64,000 bases of DNA from Anastrepha obliqua (Eukaryota; Arthropoda; Insecta; Diptera; Tephritidae). This document shows positions 32,256-42,626 of the stretch, one piece after another. The notes below the pieces were generated by a model that saw only the letters and a list, made by a program, of their open reading frames with translations, was not told the origin of the DNA and made no database searches. How positions within the stretch are numbered: position 1 is the first letter of the stretch; every line of letters begins with the position of its first letter. The position numbers were made by a program, and so were the translations under genes. The DNA lies in assembly GCF_027943255.1 (NCBI RefSeq), contig NC_072894.1:126905601-126969600 (forward strand). The letters run 5' to 3'.

Positions 32256-32655
32256 ATTATTAATATAGCTAATTTATTTAATTTTTTTTATCATTTAATT
32301 TTCTTATTAATTACACTTATATAATATAACACAATTAATAACACTTATATAATATAACACAATTGAAATGAGAGGTATGGTAATTGGATATGCTTTTTAA
32401 TAAAATTTGAATTATACTAGTCGGGCAAATTTTAGAAAAATATCGTTATACGATTACATACATATTTTTATTCCTTCAATACGTTCAATACGTTCCAAAA
32501 GCAAAAAAACAATATCGAGATTCTTCACTTCATTCTTTAAATAACGGTGAATATAGCTACCAAAAAGTCTGCGTTCAATTATGGAAATGGCTTTATAAAT
32601 AATATACATAAAATGGAAAATTAATATTTTGTTGGATAGCCACAATATTTCAGGA
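32256..32655. other. non-coding with a short tandem duplication
   Basis: A 26-bp segment built on AACACTTATATAATATAACA occurs twice in tandem at about 32305-32365. Otherwise AT-rich with no recognised content. Confidence 0.5.
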
Positions 32656-32659
32656 TTTC

Positions 32660-33010
32660 ACTCGTCTATTTAACATTGAGTTAAATAATTTCTCTGCTTC
32701 CTCAGTTGTAATATTTGGCCATTCTTCCCGCATAACACTTCGTAAAGTCAACAGGATTGAGATCCGTCTACTGTAGGATGTTTTGAGTTGCTTCGAAGCG
32801 TTGTACCAAATCCAAAACTATACGATCTCGGCTGTGTTTTGGGTTATTGGGTTGGAACCAAAACGTTCTTCGACCCTCTGCTTCAAATCTCCTTTTAAAA
32901 CGATCAAATACACATATTTATTCATGGTCGATTCAATAAAATCGAATTGATCCACAATATTTGCCGCTATGTAGTTTGTGTTTGACTGTACCAACAAAAT
33001 TCTATTTCTC
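32660..33010 (-). pseudogene. Tc1-like transposase C-terminal fragment
   Basis: Minus-strand translation gives NKYVYLIVLKGDLKQRVEE, then a degraded catalytic block (NPITQNTAEIV), then EEWPNITTEEAEKLFNSML. The last matches the Tc1 terminal 'EW..I......KLV.SMP.R' pattern. Stops separate the segments. No ends found. Confidence 0.55.
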
Positions 33011-33403
33011 AAGAGCAATTCCTGAATTCAAATAATTTGACGACCTCTTCCAAGTCTTTGGAAGCTTATTGAAGTGAAAACTTCTTTAGAATCGTTGGGA
33101 GTGATTTGAGAAAAAGTGAAACGAAAAAGCGACACCAAAAAGGAGAAGAAAAAAGATATACGTATATATATGTATGTATAGAAAATGCTTCATTACCAGG
33201 CACACAGAAGGATGGCATAAGCAAATTTAAATTTGTGAATTTATATATGTATGTATGTATATTATATATGCGGATATATGTATATATGTTGTGTGTATGT
33301 ACATATGTGCCTCGCCACAGCAAAACATACGGTAAAATTTCTCAAGAAATCCAGCGCGCATTCATAGGCACAGCGCACATTCATAGGCACAGCATTGCAT
33401 GTA
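33011..33403. other. non-coding; microsatellite and a short tandem repeat
   Basis: (TATG/ATAT)n at 33160-33310. A 20-bp unit (GCGCACATTCATAGGCACA type) is duplicated at 33355-33395, just before the fold-back element. Confidence 0.5.
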
Positions 33404-33837
33404 CAGTAGGGCGGGTCGATTTAAAAATCGCTCATTGCTCTATGAAAATCGTATTCTAGGGATCAAAATAAGAAACTTTGCCGAAGGAACCATACCTCTA
33501 AAACGAATTCTGATGTCCCCCAATTTCAAAATATCACTATTTTTGGCCTTTACATGAAAAAATCAGCTAAATGGCTATGTTTTTTCTTTATTTTTATTTA
33601 TTTATAATATTATCTATTTTTTCTCTTAAGAAATTTATTTAGTCAGAACATATCTAAATGAATGAATGTGAGTTATAGAAAAGAAACTAAAAAGTTCGAC
33701 CCATATTGGGGGACATCAGAAATCGTTTTAGAGGTATGGTTCCTTCGGCAAAATTTCTTATTCTGATCCCTAGAATATGATTTTCACAGAGCAATGGGCG
33801 ATTTTTTTGCCTTCCCACAAATCGACCCGGCCTAATG
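33404..33837. mobile_element. fold-back MITE with about 125-bp inverted arms
   Basis: 434 bp between TA at 33402-33403 and 33838-33839. The two arms are inverted copies of each other over about 120-130 bp. Left arm blocks GGGCGGGTCGATTT, TTCTAGGGATCA, GCCGAAGGAACCATACCTCT and TGATGTCCCCCAA recur in inverse order in the right arm. The central 180 bp is AT-rich. No coding capacity. A transcript through it would fold into a long hairpin. Confidence 0.85.
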
Positions 33838-33839
33838 TA

Positions 33840-34559
33840 CAGTAACCTTGAACAGGCAGCTGCGGTTGTCGAGCATTTAGAAACATATATTTACATACAT
33901 ATATGGGTGCAAACATATTTACGGAGCCGCGGGCACTCGACTTGACAAAAATTGAATATTGGCAAATAATTCTACGCGAAATATTCCAATATTGACTATT
34001 TTCGAATTGTCGAGAAAATTAGCATATGGGCGGCTCGTTTTATGAATGAAAGTACTTGCTCTTAGAACTATGACCTCGAATTTATAAATCAATTTTTTGA
34101 TGATGAGTTTTTGTTGCACAGTACAATAGTTGAAACTGTTCGGCGCCGCCGCGACTGTTCAGCGCTATGGCAACTAGGATGATGGCCGCTACGCCTGCGC
34201 CTATTAATGCATTTTGTTCTTGTAGTCGCTAGGCATAGAATTTTAGCTTTGGACGACATACGCATTTACAGGAATAAAGTGAGTGGCCTGTGTGTGCGGT
34301 TGTATATAGATGCATATGTCTATATTAATAAGCATTGTTTTGCTGGAAGTTCAGAACACAAATATGTATGTACGTACATAGGCTAGGCCATAGTATAGCA
34401 TACATACATATGTATAAAAAATTCAAACCAAGCGTCCTACGAATGTTTGTGTGTATGTTAGTACGTCTGTGTAATATACGCGCTACGACGCTCATAATAG
34501 CAACCGCGTGTGCTGTATTGCGTCCGTATTTTTATATTCGTAAATATTTTCATTTTTAA
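33840..34559. other. non-coding, no element recognised
   Basis: Includes a GC-richer patch at 34138-34200 and (ACATACATATG) tracts near 34390. No recognised frame. Confidence 0.4.
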
Positions 34560-34748
34560 ATGTTTACCGCAATTATGCCGAAAAATAATGCAGAAAAGTG
34601 TCGTGAATATCGACAGAAAAAAACAACAATTGACACGGTATTTCAAAGATATGTTGACAACATCGAAACCAAAGCATTTGTATCATATTTTAGCTATCAT
34701 AAGCCACTCATATCATTTGTTGAAATTGAAAACATTGAGGATGAATAA
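34560..34748 (+). CDS. short unrecognised ORF (62 codons)
   Basis: Encodes MFTAIMPKNNAEKCREYRQKK followed by about 40 residues rich in Tyr, Phe and acidic residues, ending NIEDE. The MPK-NAEKCREYR motif resembles a short basic N-terminal motif I recall from uncharacterised, often transposon-associated, insect proteins; I cannot assign a family. No signal peptide or membrane segment. It may be a remnant of a larger coding sequence. Confidence 0.25.
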   Translation: MFTAIMPKNNAEKCREYRQKKTTIDTVFQRYVDNIETKAFVSYFSYHKPLISFVEIENIEDE

Positions 34749-36125
34749 AATATGAACTTTATAGCAATATTATAATGAACCTATAATTATCTCGCTCCTA
34801 ATGCTGCCTTCGTCTCATTCTCTCTCAGTTTGTTTTACGGAAGGTTTCACTTCTATCGCGTCTAACCGTTAGACTGGTATTTTTTTTTTATTTATATACA
34901 GTTCAGAAACTATTTTTATATATCCACAATTTTATAATCATTTTTCTTTCCGATACACTGGTTTATTTTCCTTTGGTTTCCATGTTTTCAAATTATTACC
35001 ACTTTTAAATAAAATTTGAAATTGAGTTCGCTAACCGATCAATTATAATAACGAATGAAAAGTGAGAAAAAACGAAAAAAGTTCCCAATAAAATAACGAT
35101 ATTATTAGAAGAAACGTAATAAACGCAGACTTTTTGGCTCCTGTATTTATATGTTCCTGCAATTTCTTATCGTTATTTAAAAAACTAAGTGAAGAATCTC
35201 GCTTTCTTTGCTTTAGCAACTTAAGAATGCAATGGAGAAATAAGTAAATAACATCTGTTATCAACTATAATTTTATATTGCGTTTTTCATCAACTCAAAA
35301 ATATTTGTAAGGTGAACGCAGACTTACACGCATAAAAACTACATTTTCTCAAAGAGTCATACATCAGGAGAAGATATTTTAATAATTTGTGTATAGTATG
35401 TACTTAGTTTTGTAAACAGTAGTTTTTGAGATGTTGCAGTTTTTTAAATGCGTAAATTGACCTTTGACCTTCAATAGCTCATTTATTCTTTATTGTTTAG
35501 TACATTTTTTTCTTAGCAAAACGGTGCGTATTCTTTACTTGTTTCACATTTTCTCTGTGGCTATAACGACCAAAATTACAGTCGAGAGCAGCAAAAAAGA
35601 AATGGACGGAGGAGTAGAATCTAATTTTAGATTTTTTGGCGGAATATTTGAAAATTGAGGAACGTGTATACCGCAAATAAAAGACATATTTTGTATGCAT
35701 ATCACAGCAAAACACATTTACCGAACTTGTAACTAACGTACCGCCAAAGTAACAAAAATGGTGCGGATAACTCTAATGACACAACTATTTTCACATCAAA
35801 CTGTGAATAGAATGTAATATTTAAATTTCGAAATTCCATAATAGAACAATCAGTCACCAAGCCACAAAAACTCACCGATGTGCATTTTTTTCTGCATACG
35901 CAATTTATTGATACAGAAATTTGAGAAAAATAGATTTTCTGGGATGCTCATGTCAGCTGATATATCCCTATAAAATAATTTCTCAGTTTACACTTTGTGA
36001 AAGTTGGGAAATACCAAATAATAATAAAGAAATAAAAAGTATGTATGTATATGTATATTCTGTCGTCCAAGTGTATACAGTAAATTGCCTAAGAAAACAC
36101 TCAACGACCACATTTCTGGTGTTTC
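34749..36125. other. non-coding, no element recognised
   Basis: AT-rich. AACGCAGACTTTTTGG (35114-35129) and AACGCAGACTTACAC (35314-35328) resemble the AGTCTGCGTTCA end-like motif near 49630 and may be Tc1-type end fragments. Frames at 35464-35658 and 35921-36130 carry no recognised motif. Confidence 0.4.
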
Positions 36126-36127
36126 TA

Positions 36128-36674
36128 TAGGGTTTTTCAGTAAGAGCGCTTCAACTTTTGAACTTTTTTGAATAAAACACAAACGGTTTGACTTTTTTAA
36201 CTAATTTTTTTTTATTATCGAGTTTGAACATATACATTTAAGTATGAAATTCGATTTCTTTTGCATGACCACCGCGTGCACGTTTTACGAAGTCCAATCG
36301 TTGAACCCAATTTTCGACCACTCTTTTGCATAAATCGGCCGAAATTCCAGCAATTTCGCGTTCAATATTGGCTCTGAGCTCACAAATCGTCGCCGGCTTG
36401 TAACTGTAGACCAATGACTTCACACAACCCCAAAACGGAACGGCTTGTTAAATGGACCGTAAAATGACCGTAATGCTCTTAAAGTAGCAGCAACAGAACG
36501 ATTATTTTCATAAAAAATTTGCACGATTTGCAATCGTTGCTCAAGTGTGTAGCGTTCCATGATGAAATGTATACTTATGAAGTTTACAAATGACAAGCGA
36601 AAAATAAAAAATATTGCGTCGTTCGCCCTCCCTATCGGAAAAAAGTTGAAGCGCACCTATTGAATAACCCTATA
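36128..36674 (-). mobile_element. internally deleted DD41D-type mariner element, copy 2 (uninterrupted)
   Basis: 547 bp from TAGGGTTTTTCAGTAAG to the inverse of TAGGGTTATTCAATAGG, with TA at both sides. Near-identical to the 4744-6104 element once its nested insertion is removed. Minus strand keeps MERYTLEQRLQIVQIFYENN (36560 downwards) and KSLVYSYKPATI to GGHAKEIEFHT (36238-36423), joined at the same out-of-frame junction (about 36425-36448) as copy 1. It is too short to encode a transposase. Confidence 0.85.
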
Positions 36675-36833
36675 TTTTACACCCTTAAACTACAAAAAGC
36701 CAATTGGCTGTTACTGAAATTGAAAAGTTTTTACAAAATCCGTGATATCTAGGAGTTTCTTTTTTTTTTAAAGGTCGTAATAGTATCCCAAAATACCACT
36801 CTTTCCCATTTTAAACCCATTATCCTACTTACT

Positions 36834-38690
36834 GCTGTTGTTCTTGTTGTTGTTGTAGCAGTAATAGTAGCCTAGTCAGTGTAGAGTATATCACCGGTCA
36901 TCTTCGTCTGGCTCATCTAAAGGTAGGCCCAGGAAACATGCTGTTGGGTCCAGAGGGAGAGGGGTGTTAAATGAGTAGGTTTTAAAGGGCTTGTGAAAAG
37001 GTGGTTAGTGTCGGATGGGGTGCCTTCGCATGCCGGACATATGTTTGGTATGTCGGGGTCAATTCTGGATAAGTAGGAGTTTAATCTTCTTCATCCAGCA
37101 CTTAATTATGCCAGTCTCGCGGGTCTCACGGGTGGTTGGAGTCCGATTACGGCATTCGGCGGACGGGAGCTTAAGAAGGTGGTAACAGTCTCGTGGTGAA
37201 TGTCGTTTATGGTCTGTCTAAACACTGTCTGGTCCAGTAGATGTATGTTAGTTTTGTCCTGGATCTCGTCGGCGTAGTTTAGTAGGTGTCTACTGACGTG
37301 TCTGGGGGCGGCTCTGGGTCAAACAGGTGTCTGTAAGTGTGAAACTTGCGGTAGCACCCTGACAGGAACTGGTTTCTGAGCAGTTTGTTGTGCTCCATTA
37401 CAGGGAGCAATTGTGCCTCATTGTGAAGGTGTTGAATGGGGGACACCCGTCGCTGTCCCAATGGCAGTGTTTTGACATGTCTTAAGCTTTATCCACTGCG
37501 AATCACTGGTTCCAGGCCATTAGACAGGCGCAGCATAGTTTAGAACCGGTTGGCCAATTGCCTTAAATGTCGAGAGCAACAGTTCTTTGTCTCTGCCCCA
37601 AGTGCTGCCGGCCAGCGATTTGAGGACCTTGTTGCGATTTTGGACTTTAGTGGCAATTGCGGTGGTGTGCGCAGGAATTGGTGTGTCATCGACTTTTACC
37701 TTGAGAGGTAGTTTGACCTCCTTTCTCCAGATGGTAAAGAGGGTCGCCGTGGACTTAGGGGGGGGAAGTTGGTCGCAGTAAAAAAAAGCGAGAAAGGTCG
37801 GTGAGGTAGTTGCTCACTTTGGAGCACAGGCCATCGATGCCATTGCCCGACGCCATTATCATGCAGTCGTTAGCGTAAGACCCCAGGGAGACTCCCTCTG
37901 GTGGTTGGGGAAGTTTCGAGATATAGAAGTTGAACAGCAAGGGTGAAAGGACGCCATTCTGCGGAACACCGTGCTTGATCTTCCTCTGTTTAGATGTTTG
38001 GTCACGAAAATCACTGACGAGTGACGACCGCTCCGATAGTTGGCGGACCACCTCTTCAGCCCTGGCGGGAGTGTCGACTGCTAAATATCATCTAGTAGCG
38101 TGGAATGGCTGACAGTGTCGAAAGCCTTCTTCAAGTCCAACGCTACTAGGACAGTCCTCTCGCAAGGGCGGTCTTGGTTAAGCCCGAAATTTATCTGGGC
38201 GTTTATGACGGTGAGTGCTGTGGTGTTGCTACGCACTCGTCCGAAACCCTGCTGATGTGGAGCTGGGGCCAGGTGTTTCGTGAAGATTGGGAGTAGGAGC
38301 GCTTCAAGTGTCTTCACTACTGGGGAAAGGAGAGTTATCGGACGATAAGATTCCCCTTGGTTGGCGGGTTTCCCAGGTTTTAGTAGTGGCACCACTATCC
38401 CTGCTTTCCACTTGTCAGGGATAATGAGAGTGGTCAGGGACAAATTAAAGACCCTTGTGAGAAATCCTACTCACAATTGTCCCAGGTGCTTCAGCATCAG
38501 TGTGTTTAGTCCGTCAGGGCCAATGGCTTTGGATGATTTCGATTTGTTGATGGCCACCAGAACCTCATCACTGGAGAAAATAAGTGACACTATCGTTTGT
38601 CAGTTTGTGCAGCCGTCTGATGGCACGACGCTTGGTTATGTCGGCCGGAGGATGCAGTGTGAAAAGTCGGCTAAAATAGCTCGCGCATGG
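36834..38690 (-). mobile_element. jockey-like LINE, RT to 3' end, inactivated
   Basis: Minus-strand non-LTR retrotransposon. 38700-38570 gives the RT entry (FSRLFTLHPPADITKRRAI). 38443-38081 carries PDKWKAGIVVPLLKPGKP, YRPITLLSPVVKTLEALL and LVALDLKKAFDTVSHS. 38051-37800 carries IKHGVPQNGVLSPLLFNFYI and the active-site box SYANDCMIMASG. That box is normally YADD, so the first catalytic Asp has become Asn (near 37872-37880). 37460-37280 is the C-terminal region (LPLGQRRVSPIQHL). The 3' end is a (CAA)n tail at 36834-36860. Frameshifts break the ORF. The 5' end abuts a mariner at about 38690. A second fragment of the family is at 41585-42250. Confidence 0.82.
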
Positions 38691-39602
38691 ATATTCAGGT
38701 CTTACACGAACAATTCTTGACCACAAACGACGTAAAACTTGTAAATAGTATTCTCCATTAATAGTTTGACCTTCTGCAACAAATTCCTTGTGTACAATAG
38801 CCTTGGAATCGTAGAACGTGATCAACATTGTTTTGATTCTTGACTTCTGAAAACGCAATTTCTTTGCTTCTGGCTCCCCTTTCGTCTTTCATTCTGCAGA
38901 TTGACACTTAGTTTCAGGATCATATTTGAAGCATCATGTTTCGTCACCAGTTATGATCGAATCAAGAAAATCTGGATCGTTTTCAGCTGTTGAAATGATG
39001 TCTTTACAATGCTCTACACGAGCGATTTTTTTAAACTTCATTTAATTGGTGTGGGACAAAGCATGCACAAACCTTTCTTTTACTCAAATCGCCAGTTAAA
39101 ATTTTACAAATAGTACCAGGAGGTGAATTTAATTCTTCAGCCAACCATCTTACAGTGAAATTTCCGTAAACAGCAACGATTTCGCGGACTTTTTCCACCA
39201 ATTCAGCACGATTACTTGCTTCTGGACGACCAGGTCTTTCATCATCATTCAAATCTTCACGACCATTTTTAAATCGTTTAAACCAATTATATTCATTTGA
39301 ACGAGCTAAACAATCATCACCATAAACTTTTTGCATCAATTCGTACGTCTCACTAAATGTTTTTCCAAGTTTAACACAGAATGTAATATTTGCTCTTTGC
39401 TCCATTATATTTTTATGACACAAGCACGAAACATACTGTCAATAAAAGGCGCGGAACTTTTTTATCTGTCAAACGATTTACATGAAGTTGGCTGCGGTTC
39501 AAAGCTGACACTTGTACCTTTTCAATATGATCAAAGTTTAATAGATAGCTCTACGTGTTCCATGATTTAAATAAAAAGTTCCGTTATTTATTGAACATAC
39601 TG
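38690..39602 (-). mobile_element. mariner element, 3' part lost, joined to LINE
   Basis: The minus-strand transposase starts at 39405 with MEQRANITFCVKLGKTFSET; the double HTH follows (NWFKRFKNGREDL; ERPGRPEASNRAELVEKV). A decayed core has DPDFLDSIITGDET (first catalytic Asp, about 38970-38940) in which two Trp codons have become TGA. It then reads KSRIKTMLITFYDSKAIVHKEF (38850-38780) and stops at VRVRPEYP near 38690, where LINE sequence begins. The left terminus CAGTATGTTCAATAAATAACGG-type end is at about 39580-39602. The catalytic C-terminus and the other terminus are missing. Confidence 0.75.
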
Positions 39603-39603
39603 T

Positions 39604-39723
39604 GTATGCGCATATACATACATGTATATGCTCACTCAAGTAGGAGATAGCCAGAAGTCGAACGTTACCGAACGCGGGGACCGATTGTGCCTCTTTGTCG
39701 TTCGTTCCGCGCTCTCGCTTAGA
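39604..39723 (-). repeat. GACGTGATAACGTC repeat family, fragment
   Basis: Shares CTCACTCAAGTAGGAGA, CCGATTGTGCCTCTTTGTC and the following GTTCGTTC block with the copy at 40043-40448 and, inverted, with unit 1 at about 4960-5050. Internal part only. Confidence 0.65.
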
Positions 39724-40042
39724 TTCGTACATTTGATATGTTCATGTGATTTGTATGCATCTTTACATAGAGATTTGTTCTTTTTGTTTGAAAATTGCGC
39801 GAAATTGTATATATGCATGTTTATATATATTGGCATAGGACATATGTATATTATATATATGTATATATAATTGGCGCGTACATATGTATGTATATTAGTC
39901 TATCAAAATTTCATCAAAGTATATGTATGTATGCATGTTTATATACATATATTAGTATACAACATATCTTATAAGGTATGTGGTAAATATTACCAAACAT
40001 TTTTTCCTTCATATATAATAATAAATTAATAATAAAAAAATT
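39724..40042. other. non-coding, microsatellite-rich
   Basis: TATA/CATATG tracts between 39805 and 39990. Frames crossing it are products of the repeats. Confidence 0.5.
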
Positions 40043-40448
40043 AAAACAACAGGTATTTTTAACAACTAGTCGTCACTAATTATAAATTCGGTAAGGACGA
40101 TGATGATACAATTGGTTTTATTTTAAATTCTTCAACTAAATTAAATTAATAATCCTCTTAGAGAAATGGTTCATTACCATGCACACAGGAAGAAGGCATA
40201 TGCAAATACAAATATGTGAATTTATATACATATGCGCATATACATACATATATATGCTTACTCAAGTAGGAGAGAGCCAGATGTCAAACGTTGCCGAACG
40301 CAGGGGCCGATTGTGCCTCTTTGTCCTTCGTTCAGCGCTTTTGCTTGCAGTTCAAGCAAGGTAACGACGCATAAGCAAGATAACGACGAATTTTTTGGTG
40401 CGTGCAACCGACTACATCGATTTATAAGACGTTATTACGTCAAAAAAA
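40043..40448 (-). repeat. GACGTGATAACGTC repeat family, fullest copy
   Basis: In reverse orientation this runs from TGACGTAATAACGTC (right edge, about 40446) through CGCACCAAAAAATTCG, two units of the CGTTA(C/T)CTTGC motif, GCGTTCGGCAACG, TCTCTCCTACTTGAG and CTTCCTGTGTGCATGG to CCTGTTGTTTTAAT near 40043. No coding capacity. It lies 0.4 kb beyond the 3' end of Tdrd3. Confidence 0.7.
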
Positions 40449-40878
40449 ATCGGCAAAAAACTAAAAGCAGCAATGGATGATCACTCTTTTGGAAACTGTT
40501 GAACAAAAAATGTGATTTAATACAAGTATATTTACGATATATGAAGGAATCAACTCAATAGTAGCCAGAGTTTCAAAACACTTTATTACATTTAGGTAAG
40601 GAGATGGATAATACTTAATTTCTCGAACTGACTGCCTTCTATTTTGTTTATGTACAAGATTATCACATTGTTGTGACTTTGCAGTGGGCTGTTAAATTGT
40701 TTGTTAAACATAGAGCGCAGTGAAATTACCACTACCACGATTATTTCTTCTGAGCACATTCTACATTATTGCATATTGTGATTAAATATTTTCAATGATG
40801 GGCATAATTAAATTTATACAAATGTTGTTATTGCGTAAGTGTTAATTTTGTTGTTGCAACCTGAAATGCCACATCCTG
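40449..40878 (-). other. Tdrd3: Tdrd3 3' flank, probable 3' UTR
   Basis: Directly downstream of the Tdrd3 stop on the minus strand. Minus-strand AATAAA occurs near 40573-40578 and could be the poly(A) signal. No other feature seen. Confidence 0.4.
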
Positions 40879-41190
40879 TCAATTGTCGCGCTTATGCGGC
40901 GGTACATACATTTGCCTTTCACCACGAAAACGCTGCGACCCACCTCCTCCACGCTGATACGCTCCACCTGTTTGGATCTGTTGAGCTGGATGAGCAGATG
41001 TAATGGCACGTGATTTTCCTTGTTGAGATTGTTGATATGAAGTAGCCGCATTGTAGTTATTTATAGGACAGTGATTGCCATCGGTTATTGGCAGACAATC
41101 AGATTTCAAAACTTCCTCGTGGTTACCATACCCAAGGTAAAAGACCACACATGTTTTCTCTGATACTGCTGTGACCTCAGCTTCATAATA
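40879..41190 (-). CDS. Tdrd3: Tdrd3 exon 5: end of Tudor domain and C-terminal tail
   Basis: Last coding exon, residues 776-878 of the predicted protein. The acceptor AG is at 41192-41191 and the TGA stop at 40881-40879. It opens YYEAEVTAVSEKTCVVFYLG, then YGNHEEVLKSDCLPI, completing the Tudor domain begun in exon 4; Tudor domains of this type bind methylarginine marks. The rest is Gln/Gly-rich with RGGGGSQRFRG, an RGG-like stretch. The tail ends GERQMYVPPHKRDN, comparable to the QFYQPPRARN tail of human TDRD3, the exon-junction-complex-binding motif. The exon joins exon 4 in phase 0. Confidence 0.92.
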   Translation of the reverse strand, partial: YYEAEVTAVSEKTCVVFYLGYGNHEEVLKSDCLPITDGNHCPINNYNAATSYQQSQQGKSRAITSAHPAQQIQTGGAYQRGGGGSQRFRGERQMYVPPHKRDN

Positions 41191-41584
41191 CTATAATTTA
41201 AGAACAATAAAAGTCCATTACTACAAACATTCATACACGTATATCTTATTTATGTTTGTATGTGAAAAGAAATAAAAGAGAAGTGAGACATGTATAGAAA
41301 ATTACATACTACTTATACTACATATTTATAGTTGTATTTAAAATACTCAATCGCTCAACAAGACATACTGGCGAAATGAATTATATGCTAAATTATTTTC
41401 TGATATTTTTTAAATCAAATCTCTAACGGTATAATAATTTCAATTTAACCACCACCTACGCTACCGACTTAAAATTATTCAGCTTTTTAAAAATCGAGAA
41501 ATAAAATTCTGAATATTCTTTAAATCCCTAGAACATTCTTTTAACATTTCAAAACAAATTTTAAGCAGCTGTGGGAAAATATTA

Positions 41585-42250
41585 CTTGTGGTTGTTGTTG
41601 TCGTCACATTAGTTTAACAAGCCCTGCCAGGAACGGTGAAGTCACCGGTTATCGTCGAGCTTAGGAGGTGGATCAGCCTCCAGCAAGTGTCTGCAGTGGT
41701 ATTTATTGCGGTAATATCCCAGCAGGAATTGCTTGCTGAGAATTCTATTATGCTCCTTAATTCGGAGCAAAGTAGCAGCGTTGTAAAGGGGGCATTAGAA
41801 GGCATCCCAAGGCAGGTTTGGAGCTTATTCTTACGCGTGTCAGAAACGACCGGCTAGTTGCTTTAAATGTCGTCAGCAATATTTCTTTGTTTTGACCTAA
41901 GTGTTACCGGCTAGCAATTTGAGGGCCTTGCTACGTGTTTGGACCTTAGTGGCAATTGCGGTTGTATACTCCAAGATGGAGAGCAAACTATCAAAGGTAA
42001 CGCCCAGTAACTTGAGGTTATTGGTAGTCGGTATTGCCGTGTCATCGACTTTGACCTCCAGTTGTACGTTGACCTCCTTCGTCCAGGTGGTGAATAGGGT
42101 CGCCGTGGATTTAATGGGAACAAGTTGAATATTCCTTGCAGTGAAAAAGAGAGAAAGTTTGGGGAGATAGTCGTTCATTTTTGAACAGCCAAAAAGCCTT
42201 TGTCACATTCGACGCTCATGCTGAAAGTCGTGGTAATACTTGTTTTTATA
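41585..42250 (-). mobile_element. LINE 3' fragment in Tdrd3 intron
   Basis: Related to the LINE at 36834-38690. The minus-strand frame 42178-41897 (LPKLSLFFTARNIQLVPIKS; TATLFTTWTKEVNVQL; NNLKLLGVTFDSLLSIL) is the thumb region after the RT palm. The 3' end again has a CAACAACCAC-like tail near 41585-41600. Heavily 5'-truncated and frameshifted. Confidence 0.7.
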
Positions 42251-42404
42251 TATTGGCTTATACGAAAGATTTCGCCTTTGAAGTGGTTTTGAAATGAGCT
42301 GTAGATCGTCTAAGATAGTAAATTGATTGTTTGATATTTATTGAGCTGATATCGATGTAAAAATAAAAAAAAATTGAAATTAGTATAAAGTAGGTATCAA
42401 ACAT

Positions 42405-42535
42405 ATGTAGCATGGTTGTTGTTATTGCAGCAGAATAAATGACGTCATGGGGAATGCAGGTACAGTGACAGTCTTTGGCAGGATATAAATCCGGGTCATT
42501 CTCGTTACGTTGAACAGACTGTCGTGGGAACGTAC
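42405..42535 (-). repeat. dispersed repeat with CAA/GTT ends, copy in Tdrd3 intron
   Basis: Contains GTTGTTATTGCAGCAGAATAA, GGGGAATGC, GTGACAGTCTTTGGC and GGATATAAATCCGGGTC blocks, shared with copies at 54785-54895 (same orientation) and at 51640-51790 and 25180-25245 (inverse). Function unknown. Confidence 0.65.
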
Positions 42536-42626
42536 ATACCATATTTACTTATACATTTATATGATTGGTGCCAAAAATACCTACATATGTGCAAATATTC
42601 ATACTTATATAACAATATGGACTTAC

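Larger units (their letters stand above)
41191..42626 (-). other. Tdrd3: Tdrd3 intron 4
   Basis: 1436-bp intron with GTAAGT donor (42626-42621) and an AG acceptor preceded by TTAAATTAT (minus strand). It contains a LINE fragment (41585-42250) and a copy of a dispersed repeat (42405-42535). The part from 41200 to 41580 holds nothing recognised. Confidence 0.85.
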
